Assembly: GCA_040219935.1 (NCBI GenBank)
Contig: JAVJUA010000062.1
Span: forward strand, 97,125 to 161,124
DNA length: 64,000 nucleotides
From: UBA7803 sp040219935
GTDB taxonomy: Bacteria; Pseudomonadota; Gammaproteobacteria; Pseudomonadales; Azotimanducaceae
Direction of reading: 5' to 3'
Shown here: one piece after another, positions 35,164 through 43,960 of the stretch
Layout of the letters: each line of letters opens with the position of its first letter
Numbering within the stretch: position 1 is the first letter of the stretch
Notes under the pieces: model-generated
Database searches by the model: none
Seen by the model: only the letters and a program-made list of their open reading frames with translations
What the model was told of the DNA's origin: nothing
Position numbers and translations under genes: made by a program

Positions 35164-35622
35164 ATGAAAGTGGAAACCTTCGCCGACCTCATCGACTGGA
35201 CGCGGGCCATGCACCATCGTCTGGCCGAATGCCTGGCACACTGCTCGACGCACTCGGAGCGCGCGCTCGCGAAGCTGCTGCTCACCTATCTGGCCGATCA
35301 CGAGGCGACGCTGGAGAAGATCGTCGACGGCTTCGAGCAGCGTGCCGACCCGAAGGCGTTGAACACCTGGGTGTACGACTACCTGGGTCACGAGCCCATC
35401 GACCCCCACCGTGCCTGCGACGCGCCGTTCGCACAGATGACGTTCGACGAGATCTGCACGGCGGTGTTCGATCTGCACAATCAAGTGATCACACTGTACC
35501 GCTATCTGCTCGGGCGGGCGGAAATTCCCGAGGCACGCGAACTCCTCGAAGCCCTGCTCGACATGGAGGAACACGAGACCATGCGCATCGCACAGCAGAG
35601 CAACCGCATCCGCGACATGTAG
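35164..35622 (+). CDS. Small helical protein of unknown function
   Basis: 152 residues. The chain is almost entirely predicted helix, with His and Glu residues placed like a four-helix bundle: IDWTRAMHHRLAECLAHCSTHSERALAKLLL, TYLADHEATLEKIVDGFEQ and a final ELLEALLDMEEHETMRIAQQ. This resembles ferritin-like or rubrerythrin-like bundles, but the paired ExxH motifs are incomplete. It ends 4 bases from the convergent BCCT gene, and ATG 35164 is the only good start (GGGGAA upstream). No function is claimed. Confidence 0.6.
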   Translation: MKVETFADLIDWTRAMHHRLAECLAHCSTHSERALAKLLLTYLADHEATLEKIVDGFEQRADPKALNTWVYDYLGHEPIDPHRACDAPFAQMTFDEICTAVFDLHNQVITLYRYLLGRAEIPEARELLEALLDMEEHETMRIAQQSNRIRDM

Positions 35623-35626
35623 GCCG

Positions 35627-37210
35627 CTATTCCCCGTCTGCGCCCGTCCAGGGCTCGGCCGCCCGCTGGTGCTTGCAGCCCTCGCGCGGTGCCGCCAGCG
35701 GCTCGCCGTGCAGAGCCCGGACGAACCCCCAGACCATGAGCACGATGACCAGCGAGAACGGCAGAGCGGCCAGGATGACCGCGTCCTGCAGAACGGCGAT
35801 GCCCCCCGCCAGCAGCAGCACTGCGGTCAGCGCACCATTCCCGACTGCCCACGCCGCCCGCGCCGGACGCGGCGGCTCCAGATTGCCCCCGGACAGGATG
35901 ATGTTGATGACCAGGGCGCCGGAGTCCGCCGACGTGATGAAGTAGACACTGATCAGCAGCGTGGCTACGCCACCCAGGGCGATTTCGATCGGCCAGGGCG
36001 CACGGAGATGTTCGATGGTCGCGAACACCGCGCCGGCGACGTCCTCGTTGACGGCGTCGACGATGCCGCCCGAACCGAACAACTCGCCATGCAGTGCGGT
36101 ACCGCCCATCAGCGCGATCCACACAAAGGTCACCAGCGTCGGCAGCAGAAGCACGCCGAACACGAACTCGCGCAGCGTGCGTCCGCGGGAGATGCGCGCG
36201 ATGAAGAGCCCGACGAACGGCGACCAGGCGATCCACCAGCCCCAGAAGAAGACGGTCCAGGTGGACTGCCAGGTGTCGGGCTCGTTGGCACCGACGTAGA
36301 ACGTCATCGACAACAGGTTGTCGAGATAGCCGCCGGTCTCCTGCACCAGCAGCCCGACCAGGTATCCGGCCGGGCCGAGCACCAGAAAACCAGCCAGCAA
36401 CACGACCGTCAGCCACAGGTTGAGTTCACTCAACACTTTGACGCCACGCCGCACACCCGAGACCACCGAGACCGTCGCCACTGCCGTCACGACGCCCACT
36501 ACGAGCAACTCCACCGTTGTGCTGCCGGACACCCCGAACAGCCAAGTCAAGCCGGTACCGGTCTGGCGCGCACCAAGGCCAAGGGTCGTGGCCAGACCAA
36601 AGACCGTGGCGAACACCGCCAGCGCATCGACTACCTGGCCGAGGACCCCGAATGCCCGCTCGCCGAGCACCGGATACAAGGCCGAGCTCGGCGCCAGAGG
36701 CAGATCACGCCGGTAGCTGAAGTAGGCGAATATCAGCGCCACGGTCGCGAAGATGGCCCAGCCATTGAGGCCCCAGTGAAAGAACGAGAGCTGCACCGCC
36801 ACGGAGGCTGCCTGCGGCGTCAGACCTTCCTGGACGAAAGGATTGCCCTGGAAGTGGCTGATCGGCTCGGCGATGCTCCAGAACAGCAGCCCCACGCCGG
36901 TTCCCGCGGCGAACAGCATCGCCAGCCAGGGCAGCAGACTGTATTCGGGTTGCTCGTCGTCACGGCCCAGGCGCACGTTCTTGTACCGGCCGAGACCCAG
37001 CCAGACGATCAGCGCCGTGAGGAATGCGACCAACGCGACGTACCACCAGCGCAACAGCGGGTCCGCAACCGTTGATGCGACCTCCAGCACGGCACCGAAC
37101 CGGTCCGTCCACAGCAGAGCGACCAGCAACGTGGCCGCAATCGCGCCGACCGCGAGCACGGACGGTAGAATCGGCGTGGAATCGGAATGAACCGTTGTCG
37201 ACTGATCCAT
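35627..37210 (-). CDS. BCCT-family compatible-solute transporter
   Basis: 527 residues, 12 membrane segments. The BCCT hallmark near residue 320, WTVFFWGWWIAWSPFVGLFIARISRGRT, is intact, as is the Gly-rich MLFAAGTGVGLLFWSIAEP of segment 3, and the aromatic SFFHWGLNGWAIF region for the trimethylammonium box. Such carriers take up glycine betaine, choline or carnitine with Na+ or H+. The long C-terminal osmosensing tail of BetP is not present. It suggests adaptation to salt. Confidence 0.9.
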   Translation of the reverse strand: MDQSTTVHSDSTPILPSVLAVGAIAATLLVALLWTDRFGAVLEVASTVADPLLRWWYVALVAFLTALIVWLGLGRYKNVRLGRDDEQPEYSLLPWLAMLFAAGTGVGLLFWSIAEPISHFQGNPFVQEGLTPQAASVAVQLSFFHWGLNGWAIFATVALIFAYFSYRRDLPLAPSSALYPVLGERAFGVLGQVVDALAVFATVFGLATTLGLGARQTGTGLTWLFGVSGSTTVELLVVGVVTAVATVSVVSGVRRGVKVLSELNLWLTVVLLAGFLVLGPAGYLVGLLVQETGGYLDNLLSMTFYVGANEPDTWQSTWTVFFWGWWIAWSPFVGLFIARISRGRTLREFVFGVLLLPTLVTFVWIALMGGTALHGELFGSGGIVDAVNEDVAGAVFATIEHLRAPWPIEIALGGVATLLISVYFITSADSGALVINIILSGGNLEPPRPARAAWAVGNGALTAVLLLAGGIAVLQDAVILAALPFSLVIVLMVWGFVRALHGEPLAAPREGCKHQRAAEPWTGADGE

Positions 37211-37234
37211 GAGATCGTATCCGGAGACTGAACG

Positions 37235-37678
37235 ATGCTGATTGCGGTGCTACTGAGCCTGACGCTGGTGTTGACCACGCTGACCGTCCATTTCCAGGCC
37301 CTACGCTGGACGTCCGAGCTTCTGCCGCGCTGCGGTGCTGCCGGCCCGGCCCGGGTGCTGGTGGTGATGATCGGCGCTTTCGGAGCTCACCTGCTCGAGA
37401 TCGGGCTTTATGCGGGCGCCTTTTACCTGCTCGACATCCCCGTCGCAGCCGGCAACATCGAAGGCGCCCACGAAGAAAGCGCGATGGGCTACCTGTACTA
37501 CTCCACCGTCATGTACACCTCACTCGGCATCGGCGATGTATTTCCCACCGGCCATCTGCGCCTGATCAGCGCCATCGAAACCCTCAACGGGCTGGTCCTG
37601 ATCGGCTGGTCGACGTCGTTCACGTTCCTGGCCATGCGCCGCTACTGGCCGATGGAGGAGTCGGCCATCGCGCGTTAG
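37235..37678 (+). CDS. Small ion-channel protein with altered K+ filter
   Basis: 147 residues with three to four hydrophobic segments. The segment YYSTVMYTSLGIGDVFPTGHLR has the placement of a pore helix and selectivity filter of two-membrane-segment potassium channels (TVGYGD). The filter reads SLGIGD here, with Ile at the usual aromatic position. It begins 25 bases from the divergent BCCT gene, pointing to linked osmotic control (inference). No regulatory domain is attached. Confidence 0.7.
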   Translation: MLIAVLLSLTLVLTTLTVHFQALRWTSELLPRCGAAGPARVLVVMIGAFGAHLLEIGLYAGAFYLLDIPVAAGNIEGAHEESAMGYLYYSTVMYTSLGIGDVFPTGHLRLISAIETLNGLVLIGWSTSFTFLAMRRYWPMEESAIAR

Positions 37679-37699
37679 CAGTCGCAGCAGACCTTCGGA

Positions 37700-38650
37700 T
37701 CACTCCTCCATGGCCTTCATCAGGCTCATCAGGTCGCTGTCCGTCGACAGCACCAGCGTGGTGTCCCGGTCGATGACGGTGCGATAGGTCTCCAGGGTTT
37801 TCAGGAACGTATACAGCGCCACCGCTTCCGGTGTCTGGTTGTAGCTGCGCGCGTAAATGTCGGTCGCCCGCGCATCAGCGTCACCCTCGATCTTCTGAAT
37901 GGTGCGATAGGCGACGGACTCGATGGTCTGCAGCTCTCGCTCCTTGTTACCGTTGATGCGCGCGGCCTCACCGGCGCCTTCCGAGCGGAACCGGTCGGCG
38001 ATCTGGTCGCGCTCGCTGATCATGCGCGAGTAGATCTTCTCGCGCACGCTGTCGTTGTAGTTGATGCGCTTGAAGCGGATGTCCAGCAGCTCGATGCCGA
38101 ACTCGGCCAGCTTCCCCGACGCGGCTTCCAGGATGCCGGCCTCGATCCGTTGCCGCCCCTGGCTGATCGGCAGCAACGTGCTGATGTCGACATCGGCCAG
38201 CAACGGGTCGACCTCCGGCGAGCGATCCTTGGTGGTACGGATGATTTCGATCAGCTCGTGCCGGGCCACCGCGTTGCGCGTCTCGCTGCCGAGGATGTCC
38301 TCGAGCCGGGACTGGGCACTGCGCTCGTCGCGCAGGCGCAGAAAGAACTGCAGCGGATCACGAATGCGCCAGCGGCCGAACGTGTCCACGGTGATGTAGA
38401 GTTTGTCCTTGGTAGGCATGTCGTTGGCAGACCCGTCCCAGACCAGAATACGCTTCTCGATCCGGTTCACCTCCTGAATGAACGGGATCTTGGCCTTCAG
38501 GCCCGCCTGATCGATCACGTCGTCCAACGGCCGGCCGAACTGGGTGATGATCACCCGCTCGGTCTCGTCGACGGTGTAGAACGACTGCGCCGCCACAAAA
38601 GCGACGATCACGCCGAATACCAGCGCGGCGATTCCCCAGATGTTATTCAC
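37700..38650 (-). CDS. hflC: Membrane protease modulator HflC
   Basis: 316 residues: N-terminal membrane anchor (about 6-22), SPFH/prohibitin domain (VDETERVIITQFGRPLDDVI onward) and a long C-terminal coiled coil (ARINGNKERELQTIESVAYRTIQKIEGDADARATDIYARSYN). These are typical of HflC, which with HflK caps FtsH in the inner membrane and controls its access to substrates. Its start overlaps the hflK stop by 4 bases. The usual neighbours hflX and hfq are not here. Confidence 0.92.
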   Translation of the reverse strand: MNNIWGIAALVFGVIVAFVAAQSFYTVDETERVIITQFGRPLDDVIDQAGLKAKIPFIQEVNRIEKRILVWDGSANDMPTKDKLYITVDTFGRWRIRDPLQFFLRLRDERSAQSRLEDILGSETRNAVARHELIEIIRTTKDRSPEVDPLLADVDISTLLPISQGRQRIEAGILEAASGKLAEFGIELLDIRFKRINYNDSVREKIYSRMISERDQIADRFRSEGAGEAARINGNKERELQTIESVAYRTIQKIEGDADARATDIYARSYNQTPEAVALYTFLKTLETYRTVIDRDTTLVLSTDSDLMSLMKAMEE

Positions 38651-39633
38651 TGGCTGCCTCCTTTGCCCACGGCCTCGAGCTGCAGCAACGGCAGCACCGA
38701 AGCCGAGCTTTCGTCGACGATGAGCTTGGTCTTCATGCGCGGCAGCACCTCGTTGAAGGTTTCCAGATACAGCCGGCGTTTGGTCACCTCCGGCGCTCTC
38801 AGGTACTCCGCCAGCAGAGCATCGAAGCGCTGCACGTCGCCTTCCGCCTCGTTGACGCGCTGAATCGCATAACCCTCGGCGCTCTGAATCCGCTGATCTG
38901 CCTCGCCGCGCGCTCTCGGCACGGCCTGGTTGTACTCGCCGCGCGCGACGTTGATCATCCGCTCCCGTTCCTGCTGGGCTTCGTTGACCCGATCGAAGGA
39001 CGCCTGCACAGGCTCCGGTGGGTTGACGTTTTTGAGCTGAATCTGATCGATTCGCAGCCCCATCTCGTATTTGTTCACGACTTCCTGGAGCTTCACCTGA
39101 GCACTGGCCTCGATGTCCTGCCGGCCGATGGTCAGCACTTCGTCGACGGTCCGGTCGCCAACCACCTCGCGCATGACCGACTCCGACACGTCGCGCAGGG
39201 TATCGCCGGGATCACGGACGTTGAACAGGTACTCGAACGGCTCTTCGATGCGGAACTGAATGATCCATTCCACCAGGGCAATGTTGAGATCACCGGTTAC
39301 CATGGTCGTCTCCAGGGCCCACTGGCTCGGCGGGGACGACTGGCTGGCGAACCCGGCACCCGGCGTGCTGAAACCGAACTCCTCCTTGAGCTGACGTTTC
39401 ACCGGCACCAGCGTTACCGTATCGATGCCGAAAGGCAGCTTGAAGTTCAGCCCGGGATCCACTTCCCGATGGTAGTGACCAAAACGTTGAATGACGCCGA
39501 CCGACTCCGCCGGCACCGTGAAGAACGCGGAGTAGCCCGCCCAGCCGAGCAGCACCACGGCAATCGCAATGGGCACGACGCCGCGCGGCGGCCGCAGCTG
39601 GGAAAGATCCGGCATTTCGGGTTGCTGTGACAT
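38647..39633 (-). CDS. hflK: Membrane protease modulator HflK
   Basis: 328 residues with a membrane anchor at about 17-35, an SPFH domain (FTVPAESVGVIQRFGHYHREVDPGLNFKLPFGID) and a C-terminal coiled coil (ERERMINVARGEYNQAVPRARGEADQRIQSAEGYAIQRVNEAEGD). It lacks the long Gly-rich cytoplasmic N-terminus of E. coli HflK (419 residues). This suggests an accessory paralogue rather than the housekeeping copy. It pairs with HflC and would form the FtsH-enclosing cage; an FtsH gene is at 58853-60763. Confidence 0.92.
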   Translation of the reverse strand: MSQQPEMPDLSQLRPPRGVVPIAIAVVLLGWAGYSAFFTVPAESVGVIQRFGHYHREVDPGLNFKLPFGIDTVTLVPVKRQLKEEFGFSTPGAGFASQSSPPSQWALETTMVTGDLNIALVEWIIQFRIEEPFEYLFNVRDPGDTLRDVSESVMREVVGDRTVDEVLTIGRQDIEASAQVKLQEVVNKYEMGLRIDQIQLKNVNPPEPVQASFDRVNEAQQERERMINVARGEYNQAVPRARGEADQRIQSAEGYAIQRVNEAEGDVQRFDALLAEYLRAPEVTKRRLYLETFNEVLPRMKTKLIVDESSASVLPLLQLEAVGKGGSQ

Positions 39634-39679
39634 CGGCTACCCCGTTTCCCGGCAGTGCGATGGGCGCGCGGCGGCCGCA

Positions 39680-40165
39680 TCAGCCCTCATTCTGCGCCTT
39701 GCGCATGGCCTGGTGCTTCGACATCTGCTCCATCAGCCCTTCCATGTGGCTCATCATCTGTTCCATCTTCTGCATGTGTTCCTGGGACCGCATGTCGTCG
39801 TCGCCCTGACGGCCCGCGCCCGGCGCGTGGGTGTGGGTATGCATGCGGCGCTTCATCGCGGGCATCATGTCCTTACTCATCATGCCCATGGCCTCGTGCA
39901 TCTGCCGCATGTGTTCCTCCATCAGCCGGCGTCGCTCGGCGGGATCGTTCGCCGCCTCGATCTCCGCCATCTGGCTGCGCATCTTCTCCAGACGCATCTG
40001 CATCCGATCCTGCTGCTGCTCCTGGGTCATGGGGCGCTCGTCTGCGGCGCCCTCGCTCGCCCAGGCAGACTGCAGGGTCGCCGAGCCGAGCAATGCCGTG
40101 CTGAACAGGGCAGCGCCAATCGCTCTGGCCTGCGGTCCGCTGAGTTTCAGGTTACTGAGTTTCAT
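39680..40165 (-). CDS. Secreted helical Met/His/Glu-rich protein
   Basis: 161 residues from ATG 40165 (GAGGTGAC upstream). A signal peptide (AIGAALFSTALLGSATLQSAWA) is followed by a nearly continuous helix rich in Gln, Met, Glu, Arg (QEQQQDRMQMRLEKMRSQMAEIEAAND) with a His cluster MHTHTHAPG. It resembles periplasmic metal-buffering or CpxP/Spy-like coiled proteins only in composition, not in motif (no LTxxQ). It lies 46 bases after hflK on the opposite reading order and is upstream of it in transcription. Confidence 0.6.
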   Translation of the reverse strand: MKLSNLKLSGPQARAIGAALFSTALLGSATLQSAWASEGAADERPMTQEQQQDRMQMRLEKMRSQMAEIEAANDPAERRRLMEEHMRQMHEAMGMMSKDMMPAMKRRMHTHTHAPGAGRQGDDDMRSQEHMQKMEQMMSHMEGLMEQMSKHQAMRKAQNEG

Positions 40166-40262
40166 GGGTGTCACCTCGTATCGTTGCTGGTTTCGAGTGG
40201 ACGGCGCCATCGATCGCTGGAATCATGGCTTCGATTGCATTGCCCGCGACTGTACAACTCGT

Positions 40263-40745
40263 ATGCCGCATACAGGTCCAGAGAAATCGTCAAACCCGCG
40301 GCCGTCCATGTTCGGCGCCCCGGAAGCCGACATCGCCGTAACGGCCTTGCTATTGCACCTGGTCTGGGAGTTCTGGCAGGCCCCGTGGTACCAGGGCATG
40401 AGCGACATGCCGCATCTGCAGGGCATTCTGCTGTGCAGCCGTGCGGCGTTCGGGGATACGTTCATCGCGCTGCTGGCCTACGGTACCCTGGCCGGTTACA
40501 CGCGGGACCGATTCTGGGCAGCGAACGCGCGGCCGATCCACATCGCCGGTTACCTCGGCATCGGACTCGGCGTCACCGTCGTCCTCGAATGGCTGGCGAC
40601 CGCCGTGCTCGATCGCTGGCAGTATGCTGCCAGCATGCCGACCGTGCCGCTGCTCGGCACCGGTCTGGCGCCGCTGCTGCAATGGCTGATCGTTCCGCTG
40701 GCCGTCTTGGGCTGGGTCCGCCGCGTCTGGAATCTCAGGCGCTGA
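40263..40745 (+). CDS. Small membrane protein of unknown function
   Basis: 160 residues from ATG 40263; ATG 40308 would remove 15 residues, and neither has a ribosome site. Four hydrophobic segments: ALLLHLVWEFWQAPWY, AAFGDTFIALLAYGTLAGY, HIAGYLGIGLGVTVVLEWLA, GLAPLLQWLIVPLAVLGWV. The HLVWEFWQAPWYQGMSDMPH stretch with Trp, Glu, His and the Asp of FGDTFIA suggest a conserved polar core. I recall related small membrane proteins in proteobacteria, but no function is known. Confidence 0.6.
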   Translation: MPHTGPEKSSNPRPSMFGAPEADIAVTALLLHLVWEFWQAPWYQGMSDMPHLQGILLCSRAAFGDTFIALLAYGTLAGYTRDRFWAANARPIHIAGYLGIGLGVTVVLEWLATAVLDRWQYAASMPTVPLLGTGLAPLLQWLIVPLAVLGWVRRVWNLRR

Positions 40746-40814
40746 GCTTCTCGGCAATGCAGCATCGCAGGGCCTTCGAACCGGTAGCTCTAGAGTCCGT
40801 GGTCAACGGATGGT

Positions 40815-40829
40815 GAACCGACTCGGTTC
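40815..40829. terminator. Hairpin between convergent genes, possible terminator
   Basis: GAACCG-ACT-CGGTTC is a perfect 6+6 stem with a 3-base loop in the 94-base gap between the convergent membrane-protein gene (+) and mtrB (-). No T-run follows on either side, so it is at most a weak or Rho-assisted terminator. Confidence 0.3.
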
Positions 40830-40839
40830 GCGGCCCGGC

Positions 40840-42948
40840 TCAAAGCTCGTAGGTAGCCGAAAGGGTCACCGCCACCGCGTCGTGATCGGGCTCGTCGACA
40901 CCGAGACTCAGAAAGCCCGGCACCGTATCCACCGACACGCCGTCGAGCTGCCATGACCGGCGGCGAAGACTTTCGTAGACGAGTCCGAGGTTCAGGCTGA
41001 ATCTGTCATCAATCTGATAATCGGCGCCCAATCGCGCCATGAAACGCTCGTTCTCGATGTCAGGGATGCCGGCGTCGGCTCCAGGCACCGTCAGCGAGAT
41101 GCCACTCTCTGCATCCGAGAACGTCAGGTCGAGCTCGAGATCCAGGTTCTTCCTCAACCCAATGACGCGCAAACCGGCCCCAAGAGTGGCGTAGTCGTCG
41201 TCGGTCTGCCCTCTCCAGTCCGGCGCCCCGAACGCCTGACTGTTGCGTTGATCCGAAGCGTCCATGCTGCGCAGGGCATAGGCGAACAGGCTGACGTTGT
41301 CCGCCGGCGACGCTCCGAGCTCGACTCCATAACCGCGTTTCAACCGCTTCGTACGGCCTATCCGGCTGTCATCGAAATCGCTGCGCGCAACTTCGCCACG
41401 CAACGTTAAGTCGAACGCCGATCGCGGGAACAGCATCAGGGCGACCGTTGCCGCCTGCCGCTCTCGGTCAGCGACATCGAACCAGCGCATGAGGGGGTTC
41501 TGGGGTGCACCGTGGGGAACCGTCGGCTCCAGGTTCGAGCCTTCGCGATCCCCGTACTCCAGCCGGATCTTGAGCTCGCCGAAATCCAGCCGCGAGCGCA
41601 GCTGTCCCCACACGCGGTACTCGTCGGTGCTCGGATCGGCGCCATAGTCGCGATCGTAGCGTTCGTACTCCACACCACCCGCGAAACGCCTGGCCGCATC
41701 GAGCCGGAAGTGGAGCGTTCCGGACACCGTGTGTCGTGCCCAGCTGAGTGGTTCGTTACGGACGACTCCGCCGACATACGAGTCCATGACCACCTGCGTG
41801 AACGTATCCACCTTCGTATCGTTGTCGCGGATGTCGGCCCGATAGGCCAGGCTCGCCGAGAGTCCGCGGACGGCAGGATCGAAGCGCAGCCGCGCGGTTG
41901 CCGAATACAGCGTGGCCTCTGCCTCGGCAGAGTCACGGGGTAGCGTTGGTGCGATCAACGATGCGTTGCTGGTCGGCTCGAGCAGGTCTTCGTCCTGGTA
42001 CAGATAGCCGACACTGGCGTTCCCCGACAGATGGAAGCGCTCGCCGAGGCGTCCCGCTCCGGAAAAAGACACGCTGTGAGACTGGTTGTCCGGCGCCAGG
42101 GCGACGGCACCTCGATCAGCCCCGGGAGCCGTGGCGGTGAAGGGGTTGTCCCAGATCAAGGAACGATGCTCGTTGCGGAACACGGACCCCGTGTAGCCGA
42201 ACTCGATGTGCCAGAGGTCGCGCTGGTAGCGCATGCCCGCATCGAGCTCGTGGGTGCGGTAATCCACTGGCTCCAGCAGTGCCACAGCGTCTACCAGAAA
42301 GGCGCCGGCCGACGTCCGTTTCCCTTCGCGGCGCTCGTGGCGGTAGTCGACGTGATGGCGCCAGCGCCCATCGCTGTCGATCTCGATGCCGAGCCCGGTG
42401 CGGTGGCGCTTCGACCCGACGGCGATCTCCTGCAGCCCACCCGGTCGCTGCTGCATGCCGGTGGTGGTCGGCGCGCGGACCCAATCGTCGGGCAGGGTCA
42501 GCAGCGCACTGCCGACGCCCCGATACGGCGTCAGGGCATCGGCGAAGTTGTGGTCTACCAGCGTGTCGCGCAGGAGCTGCACCCGGTAGCGACCCTGCTC
42601 ACCTCCAGCCACCAGCAGCGATCGGGTTTCGAGACCGACATTCTGCGCGCTGGCCCGCCAGCGGCGGGTGCCGGTACCACGCCAGGTGAGCTCGGCGGCC
42701 GCATCGACATAGGCCCCCTCCTCGGCAAGATCCGTGTGCTCGCCGAACTTGACCGCGTCATCGCCGACGTAACCGACTCCGGCGCGGATGGAGCCCGAAG
42801 TCCCGGCCTCCGGGTAGGGACAGAATCGGCAGCGCCAGCGGCTGGTATCGACATCGGCAGCCGCCGCCGACGAAGCTGCCACAGAGGCAGCGTGTCCGAA
42901 CGGCACGCAGGCGATCAGCGACAACACAGCGACAGCGGTTCGCATCAT
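40840..42948 (-). CDS. mtrB: MtrB/PioB-family outer-membrane porin of an extracellular electron conduit
   Basis: 702 residues (Shewanella MtrB is about 697). Signal peptide ends near FGHAAS, and the mature N-terminus has the CxxC pair (WRCRFCPYPE) diagnostic for MtrB/PioB proteins. The rest is a very large beta-barrel of alternating strands ending in LSATYEL. The barrel sheathes the MtrA decaheme rod through the outer membrane so that it can touch the MtrC protein outside. It is the last gene of mtrC-mtrA-mtrB, 13 bases after mtrA with a GGGGGG-rich ribosome site. Confidence 0.92.
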   Translation of the reverse strand: MMRTAVAVLSLIACVPFGHAASVAASSAAAADVDTSRWRCRFCPYPEAGTSGSIRAGVGYVGDDAVKFGEHTDLAEEGAYVDAAAELTWRGTGTRRWRASAQNVGLETRSLLVAGGEQGRYRVQLLRDTLVDHNFADALTPYRGVGSALLTLPDDWVRAPTTTGMQQRPGGLQEIAVGSKRHRTGLGIEIDSDGRWRHHVDYRHERREGKRTSAGAFLVDAVALLEPVDYRTHELDAGMRYQRDLWHIEFGYTGSVFRNEHRSLIWDNPFTATAPGADRGAVALAPDNQSHSVSFSGAGRLGERFHLSGNASVGYLYQDEDLLEPTSNASLIAPTLPRDSAEAEATLYSATARLRFDPAVRGLSASLAYRADIRDNDTKVDTFTQVVMDSYVGGVVRNEPLSWARHTVSGTLHFRLDAARRFAGGVEYERYDRDYGADPSTDEYRVWGQLRSRLDFGELKIRLEYGDREGSNLEPTVPHGAPQNPLMRWFDVADRERQAATVALMLFPRSAFDLTLRGEVARSDFDDSRIGRTKRLKRGYGVELGASPADNVSLFAYALRSMDASDQRNSQAFGAPDWRGQTDDDYATLGAGLRVIGLRKNLDLELDLTFSDAESGISLTVPGADAGIPDIENERFMARLGADYQIDDRFSLNLGLVYESLRRRSWQLDGVSVDTVPGFLSLGVDEPDHDAVAVTLSATYEL

Positions 42949-42961
42949 CGACCAGCCCCCC

Positions 42962-43957
42962 TCATCGCGTCAGGTTCGCGCCGGACGGGTGGTTGGACCC
43001 ATGCACCCGTGAGTGACAGTTCAGACAGCTGCCACTGAGCAGGAACGGCGACGGCCGCGCACCCGGAAGGCTTCGTCCCGTGCGCGGAATACTCGGGTGG
43101 CCGCTCCTCGAATGGCAGTCCTGACAAAGCAAAGGCGCCGCCTTGGTAAGCAACCCGCGGTGCACGGAGCCGTGGGGACGATGACATGCCGAACAGTCCT
43201 CGCTGGCCGGCACGTGCTCCCACAGGAATGGCCCGCGCATCTCCTGATGGCAACCCTGACAGGTTCCCGTGAGCGTCGGCTCCGTCAGCAACGAAGGCAT
43301 GGACGAATCGTGCACGGCATGACATTCACTGCAGGACATCTCACCGCTGCGTACTGGATGGTGAAAAGCCCTTTGAAACTCTGCCCGCACCGTCAGATGG
43401 CAATTTTGGCAACTGTCGGCCTGAGTCACTGCCGATGCCAGCATGGGATCCTCCCGGGTGTGCGACACGTGGCAGTCAGCGCAGGCCAGACTGTCCGCAT
43501 CGTGAGCGCTGCCGTGCCAGCCCGACCCCATGTCCTGCTGATGACAGGCGAGGCAGACGCCATTCTGCTGCGCCAGAGAGAACGGCTCATCCTGGCCGAA
43601 GTTCAGAATCGGCGGCCGCGTTTGTCCCGGCCGCAGACGTTGGGCGTGGTTCGCGCCCGGCCCATGGCAGCTCTCGCACTGGAGCTGGGCGAACGGGGTA
43701 TCTGGATCTTCCCGGACCGCGTGTGGCGTTCGGAAGAACTCCAGAATGTGCGGCGAATCGTGGCAACGCAAACACGTATCCGCGCCTTCCCGGCTGTATT
43801 CGGATGGCTCCAGCGAGATCTCCTCCGGCGCGGCTGCCGCGACCGGTCCAGCGGCCAGCAGGCAGACCAGGGACAGCGACAGCGCTGCACTTCGCAACCA
43901 CGTTGGTTGCTGCCCGTTCGGCACCCTGCCGGAGTACTTTCGCCCTCTCCCCCGCAC
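42962..43957 (-). CDS. mtrA: Decaheme c-type cytochrome MtrA/DmsE
   Basis: 331 residues (MtrA is 333) with exactly ten CXXCH sites: CLRCH, CESCH, CLACH, CADCH, CQNCH, CSECH, CQGCH, CSACH, CQDCH and CLNCH. The signal peptide is LRSAALSLSLVCLLAAGPVAAAA. The start is uncertain: the frame opens with a GTG at 43957, 3 bases after mtrC, and the n-region is long. MtrA is the heme wire held inside MtrB. It carries electrons from periplasmic donors, such as the NapC-type protein at 47092, to the outer surface. Confidence 0.95.
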   Translation of the reverse strand: MRGRGRKYSGRVPNGQQPTWLRSAALSLSLVCLLAAGPVAAAAPEEISLEPSEYSREGADTCLRCHDSPHILEFFRTPHAVREDPDTPFAQLQCESCHGPGANHAQRLRPGQTRPPILNFGQDEPFSLAQQNGVCLACHQQDMGSGWHGSAHDADSLACADCHVSHTREDPMLASAVTQADSCQNCHLTVRAEFQRAFHHPVRSGEMSCSECHAVHDSSMPSLLTEPTLTGTCQGCHQEMRGPFLWEHVPASEDCSACHRPHGSVHRGLLTKAAPLLCQDCHSRSGHPSIPRTGRSLPGARPSPFLLSGSCLNCHSRVHGSNHPSGANLTR

Positions 43958-43960
43958 AAC

